Notes under the pieces: model-generated
The model's database searches: none
What the model saw: the letters and a program-made list of their open reading frames with translations, nothing else
What the model was told of the DNA's origin: nothing
Source of the DNA: Methylomonas sp. AM2-LC
GTDB taxonomy: Bacteria; Pseudomonadota; Gammaproteobacteria; Methylococcales; Methylomonadaceae
NCBI RefSeq assembly: GCF_039904985.1
Contig: NZ_CP157005.1
Span: 4,359,501 to 4,423,500 of the forward strand
Length of the DNA stretch: 64,000 bases
Reading direction: 5' to 3'
Translations under genes and position numbers: made by a program
In this document: piece by piece, positions 20,142-29,508 of the stretch
How the letters are laid out: every line of letters starts with the position of its first letter
How positions within the stretch are numbered: position 1 is the stretch's first letter

Positions 20142-20692
20142 TGAGTAGCAAACTAAACATAACAGAAATAATATTAGGACATTTCAAAACGTTAAAAAAT
20201 AGCAATGGCAATTTTTCGAAAGCAGATATTTCTGTTTTTTTTATAATGCCTCTGATATTTACTTTTTTTTCTATATATAGTTCATTCCGGTTAAATGATG
20301 ATATCACTTCGTTGCTAGTGAATTTTGGCTCTATATTTACTGCGCTTCTTTTATCAGTATTAGTCCTAGTTTATGATCAAGAATCAAAATTAGATGCCGT
20401 CAAAAATAGCGATCCATTTTTTACAATAAAAAAAGAGCTATTAAGGGAGCTTTATTACAATATAAGTTATTCAATTATTTGCTCATTATTACTTGTTCTT
20501 CTGTGCTTTATTCACTCAATTGTTGAATCGAAATGCTTTCTATTTAATGTTTTTGATATGACGTTATGTTTTAAATATGATGAGTACTTGGCAACTCCTT
20601 TAGTTATTTTTATTACTTCTAATTTATTTTTAAACATTATAATGATTGTTAAAAGAATGCATGCTATGTTGATATCACATCACGGGCCATAA
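20141..20692 (+). CDS. Four-helix membrane protein, second gene of cargo pair
   Basis: 183 residues. Four hydrophobic segments are visible at about residues 29-48, 57-79, 104-125 and 149-168, with a short charged cytosolic region (YDQESKLDAVKN) between the second and third. There is no signal peptide and no recognised catalytic motif. The start overlaps the stop of the 317-aa gene, so the two products are probably partners, for example a cytosolic sensor and a membrane effector. AT-rich, near attR, consistent with recently acquired cargo. Confidence 0.75.
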   Translation: MSSKLNITEIILGHFKTLKNSNGNFSKADISVFFIMPLIFTFFSIYSSFRLNDDITSLLVNFGSIFTALLLSVLVLVYDQESKLDAVKNSDPFFTIKKELLRELYYNISYSIICSLLLVLLCFIHSIVESKCFLFNVFDMTLCFKYDEYLATPLVIFITSNLFLNIIMIVKRMHAMLISHHGP

Positions 20693-21056
20693 TAGAATAA
20701 AAGTCATCATAACTAGCTATAAGTCACAATATAAACTACAAAATTATTTTTTTTATACAAATACCTGTGACGATTCTTCTTAATGTAGTAAGAACTTGCC
20801 CTGCAAGCTACTTACAATCTTTTGCTGGTACATCAAAGCCTTTGCCAAATAGTTTCTCTATTTCTGACCTAAAAACTAAAGCTGTAAAAGCTTGGGCATT
20901 AAAAAACCCATTGTTTTATAATCTTTCTCCTTCCCCCGCCCGTCCTAACCATCATGCCTTTAGACGCTGGCTGCGTATTCCATTCTATAATACCACTAAT
21001 ACTTACACCCAATTTACACCTATAAATATATAAATTATTGAAATATAAGTTATTTA
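20693..21056. other. Right end of the element, non-coding
   Basis: About 360 bases between the cargo pair and attR. A GTG-initiated open frame of 88 codons (20767-21033) has no recognisable features and I do not call it. The stretch contains the right arm-type sites. Confidence 0.5.
21003..21024. promoter_or_regulatory. Right arm-type sites: paired TTACACC
   Basis: TTACACC at 21003-21009 and 21014-21020, again 11 bases apart, 37 bases inside attR. The second lies in a 12-base stretch, TTTACACCTATA, that is identical to 9458-9469 at the left end. Confidence 0.6.
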
Positions 21057-21074
21057 TAGTTTTTGTATTGGAAA
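21057..21074 (+). repeat. attR core (18-bp direct repeat)
   Basis: Second copy of TAGTTTTTGTATTGGAAA. With the bases that follow it still reads AGT TTT TGT ATT GGA AAA TAA, that is SFCIGK stop, the leftover tail of the original mnmE. This marks the right boundary of the element. Confidence 0.88.
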
Positions 21075-21371
21075 ATAATACAGTAAAACAATAACATACA
21101 CCCTATTTATCCCTGTAATAATTTTTGTAGGGTCTTAGGTTCTGCTAACCAACAGACAACATATCATCCACGAATAAGTTTTAAATAAATAGCGATTAAG
21201 ATAGAATGTCGAAAAATAAATATTTTTTACTTTTGCTTATTCGACAGATGCGCCGCCCATTGGTTGGTAAACCCTACGACTCAAGAGTCCCACCTAAGCC
21301 AATCATCCCCACCATCACACCTGAGATTTTTTGACGGCTAATTGATAAGATTCAAGAAAGGGAAAATCCAC
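21075..21371. other. Intergenic region attR-chrA
   Basis: About 300 bases of original chromosomal sequence downstream of mnmE. No gene is evident. It includes the chrA leader with AAAGGGA about eight bases before the start codon. Confidence 0.4.
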
Positions 21372-22748
21372 ATGAATCAACCTAAACAACCTTCACAGAC
21401 TCAGCCTTTTCTAGACAGACCCACCCCAGTTGGCTTTTGGGAAGCTTTTCGCTTTTGGTTAAAGCTAGGCTTCATCAGTTTTGGTGGGCCAGCAGGGCAA
21501 ATTGCCATTATGCATCAGGAGCTAGTGGAAAAACGCCATTGGCTTTCGGAACAGCGCTTTTTACATGCTCTAAATTATTGTATGCTTTTGCCAGGACCGG
21601 AGGCACAACAATTAGCCACTTATATCGGTTGGTTAATGCATCGCAGTTGGGGTGGAATCGTTGCAGGCAGCTTATTTGTATTACCATCCTTGCTGATTTT
21701 GATTGGTTTAAGTTTCATCTATATGGCCTATGGTCATATGACGGGTATTACAGGAGTCCTTTACGGCATAAAACCAGCGGTAACTGCTATCGTGATGTTT
21801 GCTGCATATCGCATTGGCTCTAGAGCACTTAAAAATGGCTTTTTATGGACCATAGCAACATCAGCATTTCTTGCTATTTTTTTGCTCGACACTCCTTTCC
21901 CATTAATTGTGCTCATCGCGGCCATCTTCGGTGCTATTGGAGGAAAGCTACTGCCTGATAAATTCCTAACCGGCGGCGGGCATGGCTCGACTAAGCACAA
22001 CTATGGTCCGGCATTGATAGATGACAACACACCAACGCCAACCCATGCTTTATTCAGTTGGTTAGGTTTGGCAAAAGTAACCCTTGTGGGTCTGCTACTC
22101 TGGTGTGGAGCCATCGGGTTTCTGTGTACCCTCTATGGTTGGGATGGCGCACTGACTCAAATGGCGTGGTTCTTTACCAAAGCAGCCTTACTCACTTTTG
22201 GTGGTGCCTATGCGGTATTGCCTTACGTTTATCAGGGTGCAGTAGAACATTTTCACTGGTTAACCCCCCAGCAAATGATTGATGGCTTAGCCTTGGGCGA
22301 AACCACCCCTGGCCCACTTGTTATGGTTCTGACCTTTGTAGGCTTCGTAGCCGGATGGGCAAAGGAAATATTTGGTGCCGACCACCTATTACTTGCGGGG
22401 ACAAGTGCGGCAATTGTAATCACTTACTTTACTTTTCTCCCCAGCTTTGTATTTATTTTGGCAGGTGGCCCTATAGTAGAATCAACACATGGCAATCTAA
22501 ATTTTACTGCACCCCTAACAAGCATTACCGCTGCAGTGGTAGGCGTAATACTCAATTTGGCTGTGTTTTTCGCTTGGCATGTATTCTGGCCACAAGGCTT
22601 TGCAGGGATATTTGATGCCATTTCCGCACTCATCAGTCTGTGTGCTTTTTTGGCATTGTTTCGTTACAAAATTGGTGTTATCACAGTCATTGCTACTTGT
22701 GGCGCATTGGGGTTTTTGTTAAGTTTCATCAAAATCTGGCCTGCTTAG
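21372..22748 (+). CDS. chrA: Chromate transporter ChrA
   Basis: Long-chain CHR family protein thought to export chromate. 458 residues with two homologous CHR halves: FGGPAGQIAIMHQELVEKR in the first and FGGAYAVLPYVYQGAVEH in the second, plus GETTPGPLVMVLTFVGF. Around ten hydrophobic segments are visible. I choose ATG 21372, which follows AAAGGGA; an in-frame TTG 30 bases upstream is less likely. It is the first chromosomal gene right of the element. Confidence 0.93.
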   Translation: MNQPKQPSQTQPFLDRPTPVGFWEAFRFWLKLGFISFGGPAGQIAIMHQELVEKRHWLSEQRFLHALNYCMLLPGPEAQQLATYIGWLMHRSWGGIVAGSLFVLPSLLILIGLSFIYMAYGHMTGITGVLYGIKPAVTAIVMFAAYRIGSRALKNGFLWTIATSAFLAIFLLDTPFPLIVLIAAIFGAIGGKLLPDKFLTGGGHGSTKHNYGPALIDDNTPTPTHALFSWLGLAKVTLVGLLLWCGAIGFLCTLYGWDGALTQMAWFFTKAALLTFGGAYAVLPYVYQGAVEHFHWLTPQQMIDGLALGETTPGPLVMVLTFVGFVAGWAKEIFGADHLLLAGTSAAIVITYFTFLPSFVFILAGGPIVESTHGNLNFTAPLTSITAAVVGVILNLAVFFAWHVFWPQGFAGIFDAISALISLCAFLALFRYKIGVITVIATCGALGFLLSFIKIWPA

Positions 22749-22773
22749 CTAGGCAGATTTCCCAAATTGCTGG

Positions 22774-23277
22774 CTAATACAAATTCCCATGCAAACTTAA
22801 ATAGGTCAGATAAAGACGCATATCAAATTCCAACTGATGATAATTCGGCTCCATATATTCGCACAGTTTGTAAAACGCTTTGTTATGCTGTTTTTCACGC
22901 AGATGCGCCACTTCGTGCACGCTAATCATACGCAAAAACTCAGCAGGTGCTGTTTTAAAAACCGTACCGATGCGAATTTCAATTTTTGACTTTAGTTTGC
23001 CCCCTTGTACGCGAGACACAACCGAATGTAAACCCAGCGCTTGATGTAACACATCTATTTTATCATCGTAAACCACTTTACTCAGTGGTCCCGACTGGCG
23101 AAGAAACTGATTTTTTAACGCTACAATATAGCCATATAAGGCATTATCCGTTTTGATTTCATGGCAAACAGGATATTTTGTTAACAATACTTGTCCTAGT
23201 TTACCACTATCAATTAACCTTAAAACTTGCTCGTTGTTATTAGATGAATATCCAGCTAAATATTTTAGGGGTAGCAT
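22774..23277 (-). CDS. YgjP-like (DUF45) zinc metallopeptidase-like protein
   Basis: 167 residues. The zinc-binding HExxH motif is present as HEVAH at 121-125, with H131 in LREKQHNKAFYKL as likely third ligand. This is the pattern of the YgjP/DUF45 (WLM-related) family. There is no signal peptide, so it is probably cytoplasmic. Convergent with chrA. The substrate is unknown. Confidence 0.85.
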   Translation of the reverse strand: MLPLKYLAGYSSNNNEQVLRLIDSGKLGQVLLTKYPVCHEIKTDNALYGYIVALKNQFLRQSGPLSKVVYDDKIDVLHQALGLHSVVSRVQGGKLKSKIEIRIGTVFKTAPAEFLRMISVHEVAHLREKQHNKAFYKLCEYMEPNYHQLEFDMRLYLTYLSLHGNLY

Positions 23278-23329
23278 AATTATTACCCGACAAGTAGTTG
23301 GATATAATGAATAATCATGTCGAAAAAAC

Positions 23330-23483
23330 GTAACTACTCACTCTGTTGTTTAAAAACCGTTAAGCTCTGGCAATCTTTGCTTTTGGTGCTGGCATAAACC
23401 TACATGGAGGTATTCACGGCATCCTCTGCCAAGAACGCCAGCATCATAAGCCCAGTAGCCATCCAACTTGAGTGTGTAGTTAC
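23330..23483. repeat. MITE-like element A (TAACTACTCACTC termini)
   Basis: About 154 bases starting GTAACTACTCACTCTG and ending CTTGAGTGTGTAGTTAC, so the ends are inverted repeats with one mismatch over 15 bases. A related element with the same ends lies at 44733-44918. No open frame is visible inside. It sits between the metallopeptidase gene and ugd. Confidence 0.6.
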
Positions 23484-23510
23484 GAAAAACGGGTTTACCG
23501 AAACAAATTT

Positions 23511-24830
23511 TTAACGGCCAATACTAAAATAGGTTAAGCCGCTGGATGTTACTTGCTCAGGATCGTAAATATTACGACCATCAAAAATAACCTTATCTTT
23601 CAATAACCTGCTAAGTTCATTAAAATCCTGACTACGAAAATGCTTCCACTCAGTAACGATAATTAATGCGTCAGCACCCTGAACGGTACTTTCCTGTTGA
23701 TTACAATAAACTAGCCCGAGCGTATCTCCATAAATGCGTTTGGCCTCGTTCAATGCTTCAGGATCATAGACTTTAACTGTTGCCCCTGCAGCTATTAATG
23801 CCTCCAAAATCACTCGACTAGGCGCTTCGCGCATATCATCAGTATTGGGCTTAAATGCTAACCCCCACAAAGCAAATACTTTACCTTGCAATTGATTTTG
23901 ATAAAAACTATTAATTTTTTCCACTAAGCGATGCTTCTGTCTATTATTCACATTTTCGACAGCACTTAATAATTCGGCTTGATAACCATATTCATGCGCA
24001 GTTCGCTCTAATGCTTTTACGTCTTTTGGAAAACAAGAACCGCCATAACCACAACCCGGATAAATAAAGCTGTAACCAATTCGTGAATCAGAACCAATAC
24101 CTTTACGGACTTCTTCGATATCTGCACCCAATTTTTCGGCCAGATTAGCCAATTCATTCATAAAACTGATTTTGGTGGCTAACATGGCATTGGCAGCATA
24201 TTTAGTCAACTCTGCAGAACGGATATCCATAGCCACAATACGATCCCGATTACGATTAAAAGGCGCATACAGTTGTTTGACTAAGCGAGCTGCCTTTTCA
24301 TTATCGGTACCAATAATGATGCGATCAGGCTTCATAAAATCTTCTACCGCTGAACCTTCTTTCAAAAACTCTGGATTGGAAACCACATCAAATTCTAAGG
24401 TTTGTTGACGTTCAGCTAACACTGCATTCACAGTTTGTCTGACTTTATCGGCAGTACCCACTGGCACTGTCGATTTATCAATAATAATTTTGTATTCAGT
24501 CATATGCTCAGCAATGCTTTTAGCCACAGCCAACACATATTTCAAATCAGCAGAGCCATCTTCATCTGGAGGAGTGCCAACGGCAACAAATTGAAACAAG
24601 CCAAAATTTACAGCCTCTTTTACATCAGTTGTAAACTGCAATCGCCCATCTGCCTGATTATCTTTAACTATCTGTTCAAGACCAGGTTCGTAAATTGGAA
24701 TAATACCCTGTTTAAGCTGATCAATTTTATGTTGATCAACATCCATACACATTACTCGAATACCAGCATCGGCCAGACAAGCGCCGGTCACTAATCCCAC
24801 ATAACCACTGCCAAATACAGTTACTTTCAT
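23511..24830 (-). CDS. ugd: UDP-glucose 6-dehydrogenase
   Basis: Oxidises UDP-glucose to UDP-glucuronate for polysaccharide synthesis. 439 residues. N-terminal Rossmann motif [10 protein letters not shown] at 8-16; [10 protein letters not shown] near 152-161; catalytic Cys266 in [11 protein letters not shown]-terminal NAD-type domain with [13 protein letters not shown]. Together with the UDP-glucuronate epimerase at 32419-33426 it would supply UDP-galacturonate to the EPS pathway. Confidence 0.95.
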   Translation of the reverse strand: MKVTVFGSGYVGLVTGACLADAGIRVMCMDVDQHKIDQLKQGIIPIYEPGLEQIVKDNQADGRLQFTTDVKEAVNFGLFQFVAVGTPPDEDGSADLKYVLAVAKSIAEHMTEYKIIIDKSTVPVGTADKVRQTVNAVLAERQQTLEFDVVSNPEFLKEGSAVEDFMKPDRIIIGTDNEKAARLVKQLYAPFNRNRDRIVAMDIRSAELTKYAANAMLATKISFMNELANLAEKLGADIEEVRKGIGSDSRIGYSFIYPGCGYGGSCFPKDVKALERTAHEYGYQAELLSAVENVNNRQKHRLVEKINSFYQNQLQGKVFALWGLAFKPNTDDMREAPSRVILEALIAAGATVKVYDPEALNEAKRIYGDTLGLVYCNQQESTVQGADALIIVTEWKHFRSQDFNELSRLLKDKVIFDGRNIYDPEQVTSSGLTYFSIGR

Positions 24831-25255
24831 CCAAACTCCCCTTTGTAATTATCGATGATTATCTTAACTTAATTAAAAATATGTATTTTTCCAGAGCGGT
24901 AATAACTTAATTTAGCAAATTCTAGTACAAAATAAGCAGCCTGACTAATAACGCTAACGTTTTAAATGATATCTAATTCACTTTTTAGAGAAAGCCTGAC
25001 TACCATCTTAGTTTAAACTTTCAAAATCAATTTGTAACAAATCATCAACTATGCCAACCATTATTTTACAAATAGCCAAAAAATTAGGCTTCATTCTCGC
25101 ATAAGATTACTGATATTTTCTAACTATTCAATAATGCAAGATGGTTTTTTAGTGAGGTTTTTTCAATTATACGAAAACGGCTGATGCTATTAAATAAAAA
25201 TCAGAATCACTATACCAAAATTTGATTTCAGCTATACAAACTCACTATCAATAAC
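24831..25255. other. Intergenic region downstream of the ygjV-like gene
   Basis: About 425 AT-rich bases between ugd and the YgjV-like gene. I see no gene, tRNA or strong repeat. It should contain the ugd promoter. Confidence 0.4.
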
Positions 25256-25783
25256 TTACACATTTGAACAAAATCGCCTGATAGTGCGTAAGTTAAGGCC
25301 TACTGCAACACATTCAGCTAACAAAGCAAACCAAGCATGCCAATATAGATCATTCCCTATCCAGGCAAGACTGGATGCTAACAGAATCATACGCATATTT
25401 CTGCCAGTTAGATAAAACAAGGCCAAGGTGGTATTCAGAACCGCAAACGCCGGTAACAGTGAAATTATTCCTTGCCAAGAAATTGCTGCAAGCATTACAA
25501 ACAACGCAGAAAACAACATAAAAGTCACATTTTTATATTGTTTTTTATAAAAAAATCCTGATGATAGAGTACGTAGTGCGGTTAATCCCATAGTTAAACC
25601 AGCCGTCCAAGCCCCCAGCAAACAATATTGTATTGCCCAAAATAATGCCGCAACTGTAGACCAATAACGAAACGCCAAATCACGATTAGATAAATAAGAG
25701 TACCATTCAAAAATAACCCCGACCCCACCAACTATGTAGGCTAGAGTTAATAGATTCAATGCGTCGCTCCAAGAATTAGGCAT
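25256..25783 (-). CDS. YgjV family inner membrane protein
   Basis: 175 residues with about five hydrophobic segments and the pattern of the YgjV/Imp-YgjV family: RYWSTVAALFWAIQYCLLGA, then LTALRTLSSGF. Function unknown in all members I know. Divergent from the protease operon across a 226-base gap. Confidence 0.75.
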   Translation of the reverse strand: MPNSWSDALNLLTLAYIVGGVGVIFEWYSYLSNRDLAFRYWSTVAALFWAIQYCLLGAWTAGLTMGLTALRTLSSGFFYKKQYKNVTFMLFSALFVMLAAISWQGIISLLPAFAVLNTTLALFYLTGRNMRMILLASSLAWIGNDLYWHAWFALLAECVAVGLNLRTIRRFCSNV

Positions 25784-26009
25784 ATGCTAAACAAGCCAGT
25801 TAAATCAGTTTGAAAAAGACAATTCCATCTACTCGAATCACACTATAAAAAACTATGAAGCTAAAAGCAAAATACATAAATATTGGATGCAAATTCTAAA
25901 AATGTCGAGTATATAGCTTATTAAATAACGTGTGGCATACGAAACAGAAAGTCTATAAACTGATTTACTACCCAGAAGAGTAAAAGGATATTTTTCACGA
26001 GAAAAGTCA

Positions 26010-27743
26010 ATGTGTTGCCATAATACGCTGGTAAAACTAACTGTAGCAACATTTTGCCAAATCAATAGGCAAAGCTATTACTTGATCTGGAAAAAACCCA
26101 ATTACATTATTAACTTTCACCTATTAATGTTATTTTTCGTCTTCAACTTGGTGCAGGCTGACGAAAAACATGGCATGGGATTTATCCCTGAAAATCCTGA
26201 AAAATATGCTTCTATGCCCAAAGTATCGCGCTACCGCGCCTATTTCCCACTCGAAACAGATCTATCCAACTATTTCCCCAAACCAGGCGACCAGGGAAAG
26301 CAGGGGTCTTGTGTAGCATGGGCCACTGCCTATGCAGCGCGTAGTTATATGGAAGCGCGCCGACAAGGTGTCCCCCCCAACACACCCGATCAAATTTTCA
26401 GCCCTGCATTTATTTTCAATCAAGTCAAGATAGGTAATTGTGAAGACGGAGGAAGTATTTCCGATGCGTTGGGAATTTTACAAAACACAGGAGTCGCTAG
26501 TCTGACCGATTTTCCCTACGTTGAGAGTAATTGCTCGCGCTTACCCGATGCAAAACTTCTTTCTGAAGCGGCACCGTTCCGGATTAAAAACTGGAAAAAA
26601 ATCGACACTGAACAATTGGATGATATAAAAGGCCAAATCTACGAGGGTAATCCAGTTATTTTTGGCATGTTTGTGTCCAGATCGTTTGAAAACCTTAAGA
26701 AAAATCAGCTTTACGATGACATGTCTTCCGAGCGAACTGGTGGACATGCCATGGTACTGGTTGGCTATAGCGAACCAAAACAAGCATTCAAGTTGATTAA
26801 CTCTTGGGGTAACACTTGGGGTGATAAAGGGTTTGGTTGGGTTTCCTATCGAGCCTTCAAGAAATGGGCGCAAAATGCATTTATTATGCTAATATCTTCT
26901 GCTCCAGGCCCATTACCTCATTCCGAATTAGCCGATATTGTTCCTGAGAGTGAGAGTGATACTGTACACGACATAAACCCTACGCCAAAGCCAATAACGC
27001 CTCTCCCCATCCCTAACCCGGTTTGGATTCCCCCTGCCCTGCCGGAAATAATACCCGTCACCCTTACAGAATTGAAACAGACAGTATCAGGCTTAATCCA
27101 CACTGCAAAATGTGCAGATTTGCAAGGTTCTGTTACTAGCGACGGTCTTGTGAGACTGACTGGTTTCGTGAGCGAGCAACAAGATTTAAATCATATTGTA
27201 AGAGAATTAAAAAAGATTGGTGCTTCGATTTCTATAAATACTACCTTGCGTCCTTGGCCACAATGCGAAGCGTTACTAACTTTACGTGATGTTCTGGCTA
27301 AACCTACAGGTTTAAAAATTTCAGTATCAGGCTATAGTCCAGCTCGGCTGAATGATGGAGATAAGTTATACATTAACATTACTACGCCTGACTTTCCCAG
27401 CTATCTGTACTTGACATATATTCAAACGAACGGCGAAGCCATTTATCTGTTACGTCCGCAAGGGAATCCGCCTAGACCGCTTACACCTAATAGCCACCTA
27501 CTCCTAGGCAATGGTGAAGGAGGTGGACCCAAGTTTACGATCCGACCACCTTTCGGTGAGGAGATGATAATTGCAATAGCCGCTGCTAAACCACTATTTG
27601 CAGGAGAATTACCAAACAGCCAAACAGAACGAGAATATTTGACTCGATTTCGACAGGCATTTTTAAGCACACCCGAATCAAAAGTTAATACACGTATTGT
27701 AGCGGCAACCATGACTACACTAACAACACGCGCCAAACGTTAA
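26010..27743 (+). CDS. Secreted papain-like (C1) peptidase with DUF4384-type tail
   Basis: Up to 577 residues. The C1 catalytic set is intact: Cys101 in KQGSCVAWATAYAARS, His246 in GGHAMVLVGYS and Asn264 in KLINSWGNTWGDKGFGWVSY. A BON-like segment (about 350-425) follows a proline-rich linker, and then a DUF4384-like domain (about 430-550; LNDGDKLYINITTPDFPSYL). A hydrophobic stretch ends VFNLVQA before DEKHG, so it is probably exported. The start is uncertain: ATG 26010 gives a long leader, TTG 26082 a more normal signal peptide, ATG 26127 a short one. It is followed after 18 bases by the caspase gene. Confidence 0.88.
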   Translation: MCCHNTLVKLTVATFCQINRQSYYLIWKKPNYIINFHLLMLFFVFNLVQADEKHGMGFIPENPEKYASMPKVSRYRAYFPLETDLSNYFPKPGDQGKQGSCVAWATAYAARSYMEARRQGVPPNTPDQIFSPAFIFNQVKIGNCEDGGSISDALGILQNTGVASLTDFPYVESNCSRLPDAKLLSEAAPFRIKNWKKIDTEQLDDIKGQIYEGNPVIFGMFVSRSFENLKKNQLYDDMSSERTGGHAMVLVGYSEPKQAFKLINSWGNTWGDKGFGWVSYRAFKKWAQNAFIMLISSAPGPLPHSELADIVPESESDTVHDINPTPKPITPLPIPNPVWIPPALPEIIPVTLTELKQTVSGLIHTAKCADLQGSVTSDGLVRLTGFVSEQQDLNHIVRELKKIGASISINTTLRPWPQCEALLTLRDVLAKPTGLKISVSGYSPARLNDGDKLYINITTPDFPSYLYLTYIQTNGEAIYLLRPQGNPPRPLTPNSHLLLGNGEGGGPKFTIRPPFGEEMIIAIAAAKPLFAGELPNSQTEREYLTRFRQAFLSTPESKVNTRIVAATMTTLTTRAKR

Positions 27744-27761
27744 AGCTAGGAGAATCAATAC

Positions 27762-29297
27762 ATGAATCGACTATTTTTGTTAGTTTTGCTTTCATTTAGC
27801 CTATTAATTTTACCCAAACAGCGTGTTTGGTCAGAAATGTATACACCAAACTCCGACGAAATGATTCAATCTATAAAGCATAAGACGCTAGCATCAACTA
27901 AAGTACTTGACCATAGTTGGCCCACCCGAGGCGTAAGCGTTGAAAATATAAGCACCGATTCACAAGATACTGTTTTCAGCATTGATAACGACAGACCAGA
28001 CACCGATACAGCAAAGCGACTGGCGCTGGTCATTGGTAACAAAGATTACCTGCGAAAACCTTTAATAAACCCAGTTAACGATGCCAGAGACATGAAAGCA
28101 GCTTTGGAGCAAGTTGGTTTTCGAGTTATTTACCGAGAAAACACTTCATTATTAGACCTGGATAACGCCGTACATGAATTCGTTAACAACTTAAAAAAAG
28201 AAAGCGTCGGACTTGTATATTATTCAGGTCATGCCGCACAGACAGATGGCACTAACTATCTGATCCCTGTAGGAATAGAAATTCAAAATAAATCAGAACT
28301 CAAAGCCCGCGCCTATGATGCAGGAATTATTCTTGGAGAAATGCAAGAAATAGGTAACCAGATAAACATATTGATACTTGATGCCTGCCGTAACAACCCT
28401 TTCAAAGGCTTTCGGGGTAGTTCTGAAGGAATTGTAGGCATGTACGGACCTAAAGGCTCTCTAATTGCTTATTCAACTGCGCCAGGATCCATTGCAGATG
28501 ATAATACTGGAGGTAGAAATGGTCTGTATACCTCGTACCTAAAAAAATATCTGATACAACCCGGTCTAACTATTGAGGAAATGTTTAAAAAAGTACGTGA
28601 AAGTGTCATTAATGAAAACAATGATCAGGTACCTTGGGAAAACTCGTCAATTATCGGCGATTTTTGTTTTGCAGGCTGCTCGAAAAAAGATGTAACATCC
28701 TTACCAGTCATTGCCAGCATTGAAACCACAAAAATACAAACATGTAACTTTTGTCCAGAAATGTCTCAATTACCGACGGGTCTGCAATTAGGTAAATATG
28801 AAATCACGCAAAGGCAGTGGCAAGCAATCATGGGCAACAATCCTGCTAAATATTCTAGTTGCGGTGATAACTGCCCAGTAGAAAACGTAAGCTGGCAAGA
28901 TATACAGGAGTTTATAAAACGCCTAAACAATCAGACTGGCAAACATTATCGATTACCTACCGAAGAGGAATGGTTCGTAGCTTGCCAAGCGGGAAATACC
29001 CGTAAACAATTTTGCGATTCTGATAATTTGGACGATAGCGCTTGGTATCGTGGTGATTCAGGCTCCAGCACTCACCCAGTGGGAAAAAAACAAGCCAATG
29101 CCTGGAATTTATATGATATGACAGGGAATGTTTGGGAATGGACCAGCTCGTGTGAAAGTAGAGATTGCTCGCGTCGCTATGTACGCGGAGGTGGCTGGGA
29201 CGGTATTCCTAATTTCGTAAGATCCAATGTGCGTATTAAAAGCACACCATCTGATCACTTCATCAACCTTGGCTTTCGTTTGGCGCTGGACCAATGA
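27762..29297 (+). CDS. Exported caspase-like protein with C-terminal FGE/SUMF1 domain
   Basis: 511 residues. An N-terminal signal-like segment (1-20) precedes a caspase-p20 (C14) domain from about residue 85: LALVIGNKDY, catalytic His157 in YYSGHAAQ and Cys209 in LDACRNNPF. The C-terminal domain (about 332-510) is of formylglycine-generating-enzyme type: GKYEITQRQWQAIMGNNPAK, YRLPTEEEW, NVWEWTSS, RYVRGGGW, GFRLAL. The FGE-like fold in bacterial caspases is often non-enzymatic and binding. Encoded 18 bases after the papain-like gene, in one operon. Confidence 0.92.
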   Translation: MNRLFLLVLLSFSLLILPKQRVWSEMYTPNSDEMIQSIKHKTLASTKVLDHSWPTRGVSVENISTDSQDTVFSIDNDRPDTDTAKRLALVIGNKDYLRKPLINPVNDARDMKAALEQVGFRVIYRENTSLLDLDNAVHEFVNNLKKESVGLVYYSGHAAQTDGTNYLIPVGIEIQNKSELKARAYDAGIILGEMQEIGNQINILILDACRNNPFKGFRGSSEGIVGMYGPKGSLIAYSTAPGSIADDNTGGRNGLYTSYLKKYLIQPGLTIEEMFKKVRESVINENNDQVPWENSSIIGDFCFAGCSKKDVTSLPVIASIETTKIQTCNFCPEMSQLPTGLQLGKYEITQRQWQAIMGNNPAKYSSCGDNCPVENVSWQDIQEFIKRLNNQTGKHYRLPTEEEWFVACQAGNTRKQFCDSDNLDDSAWYRGDSGSSTHPVGKKQANAWNLYDMTGNVWEWTSSCESRDCSRRYVRGGGWDGIPNFVRSNVRIKSTPSDHFINLGFRLALDQ

Positions 29298-29508
29298 ACC
29301 TAAAATAACCGTTTTGTCGCTCAATAAGCACAAACAACCCAGAAAGCTGGTTCAGCTCCGCAAAATATTTTAAAATCGATGGCCTAGCAATTCGTCATCT
29401 TAAGTAATGCACTCGCTAAAGCCGAAAATAAACGAAAACTCAATTGCAGATGGCAGCATTAAGCAAGCTAACTCCAATGAAATAAATCATTAACAGGACG
29501 CCCATAGA

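Larger units (their letters stand above)
9328..21074. mobile_element. Integrative element inserted at mnmE
   Basis: About 11.7 kb bounded by the 18-bp direct repeats. It contains an integrase next to attL, an AlpA-like HTH gene, primase-like and DUF927 ATPase genes, a candidate origin, tandem repeats, a serine resolvase with a res-like region, and unknown cargo. It lacks a recognisable relaxase, coupling protein, type IV secretion gene, capsid or terminase. It may therefore be a satellite-like or mobilisable element that depends on a helper. The boundary call rests on the repeats and the integrase; the lifestyle is inference. Confidence 0.87.

Noticed and set aside
20767..21033. 88-codon open frame before attR
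   Set aside because: GTG start, no ribosome site, low-complexity proline/serine composition, no family resemblance.
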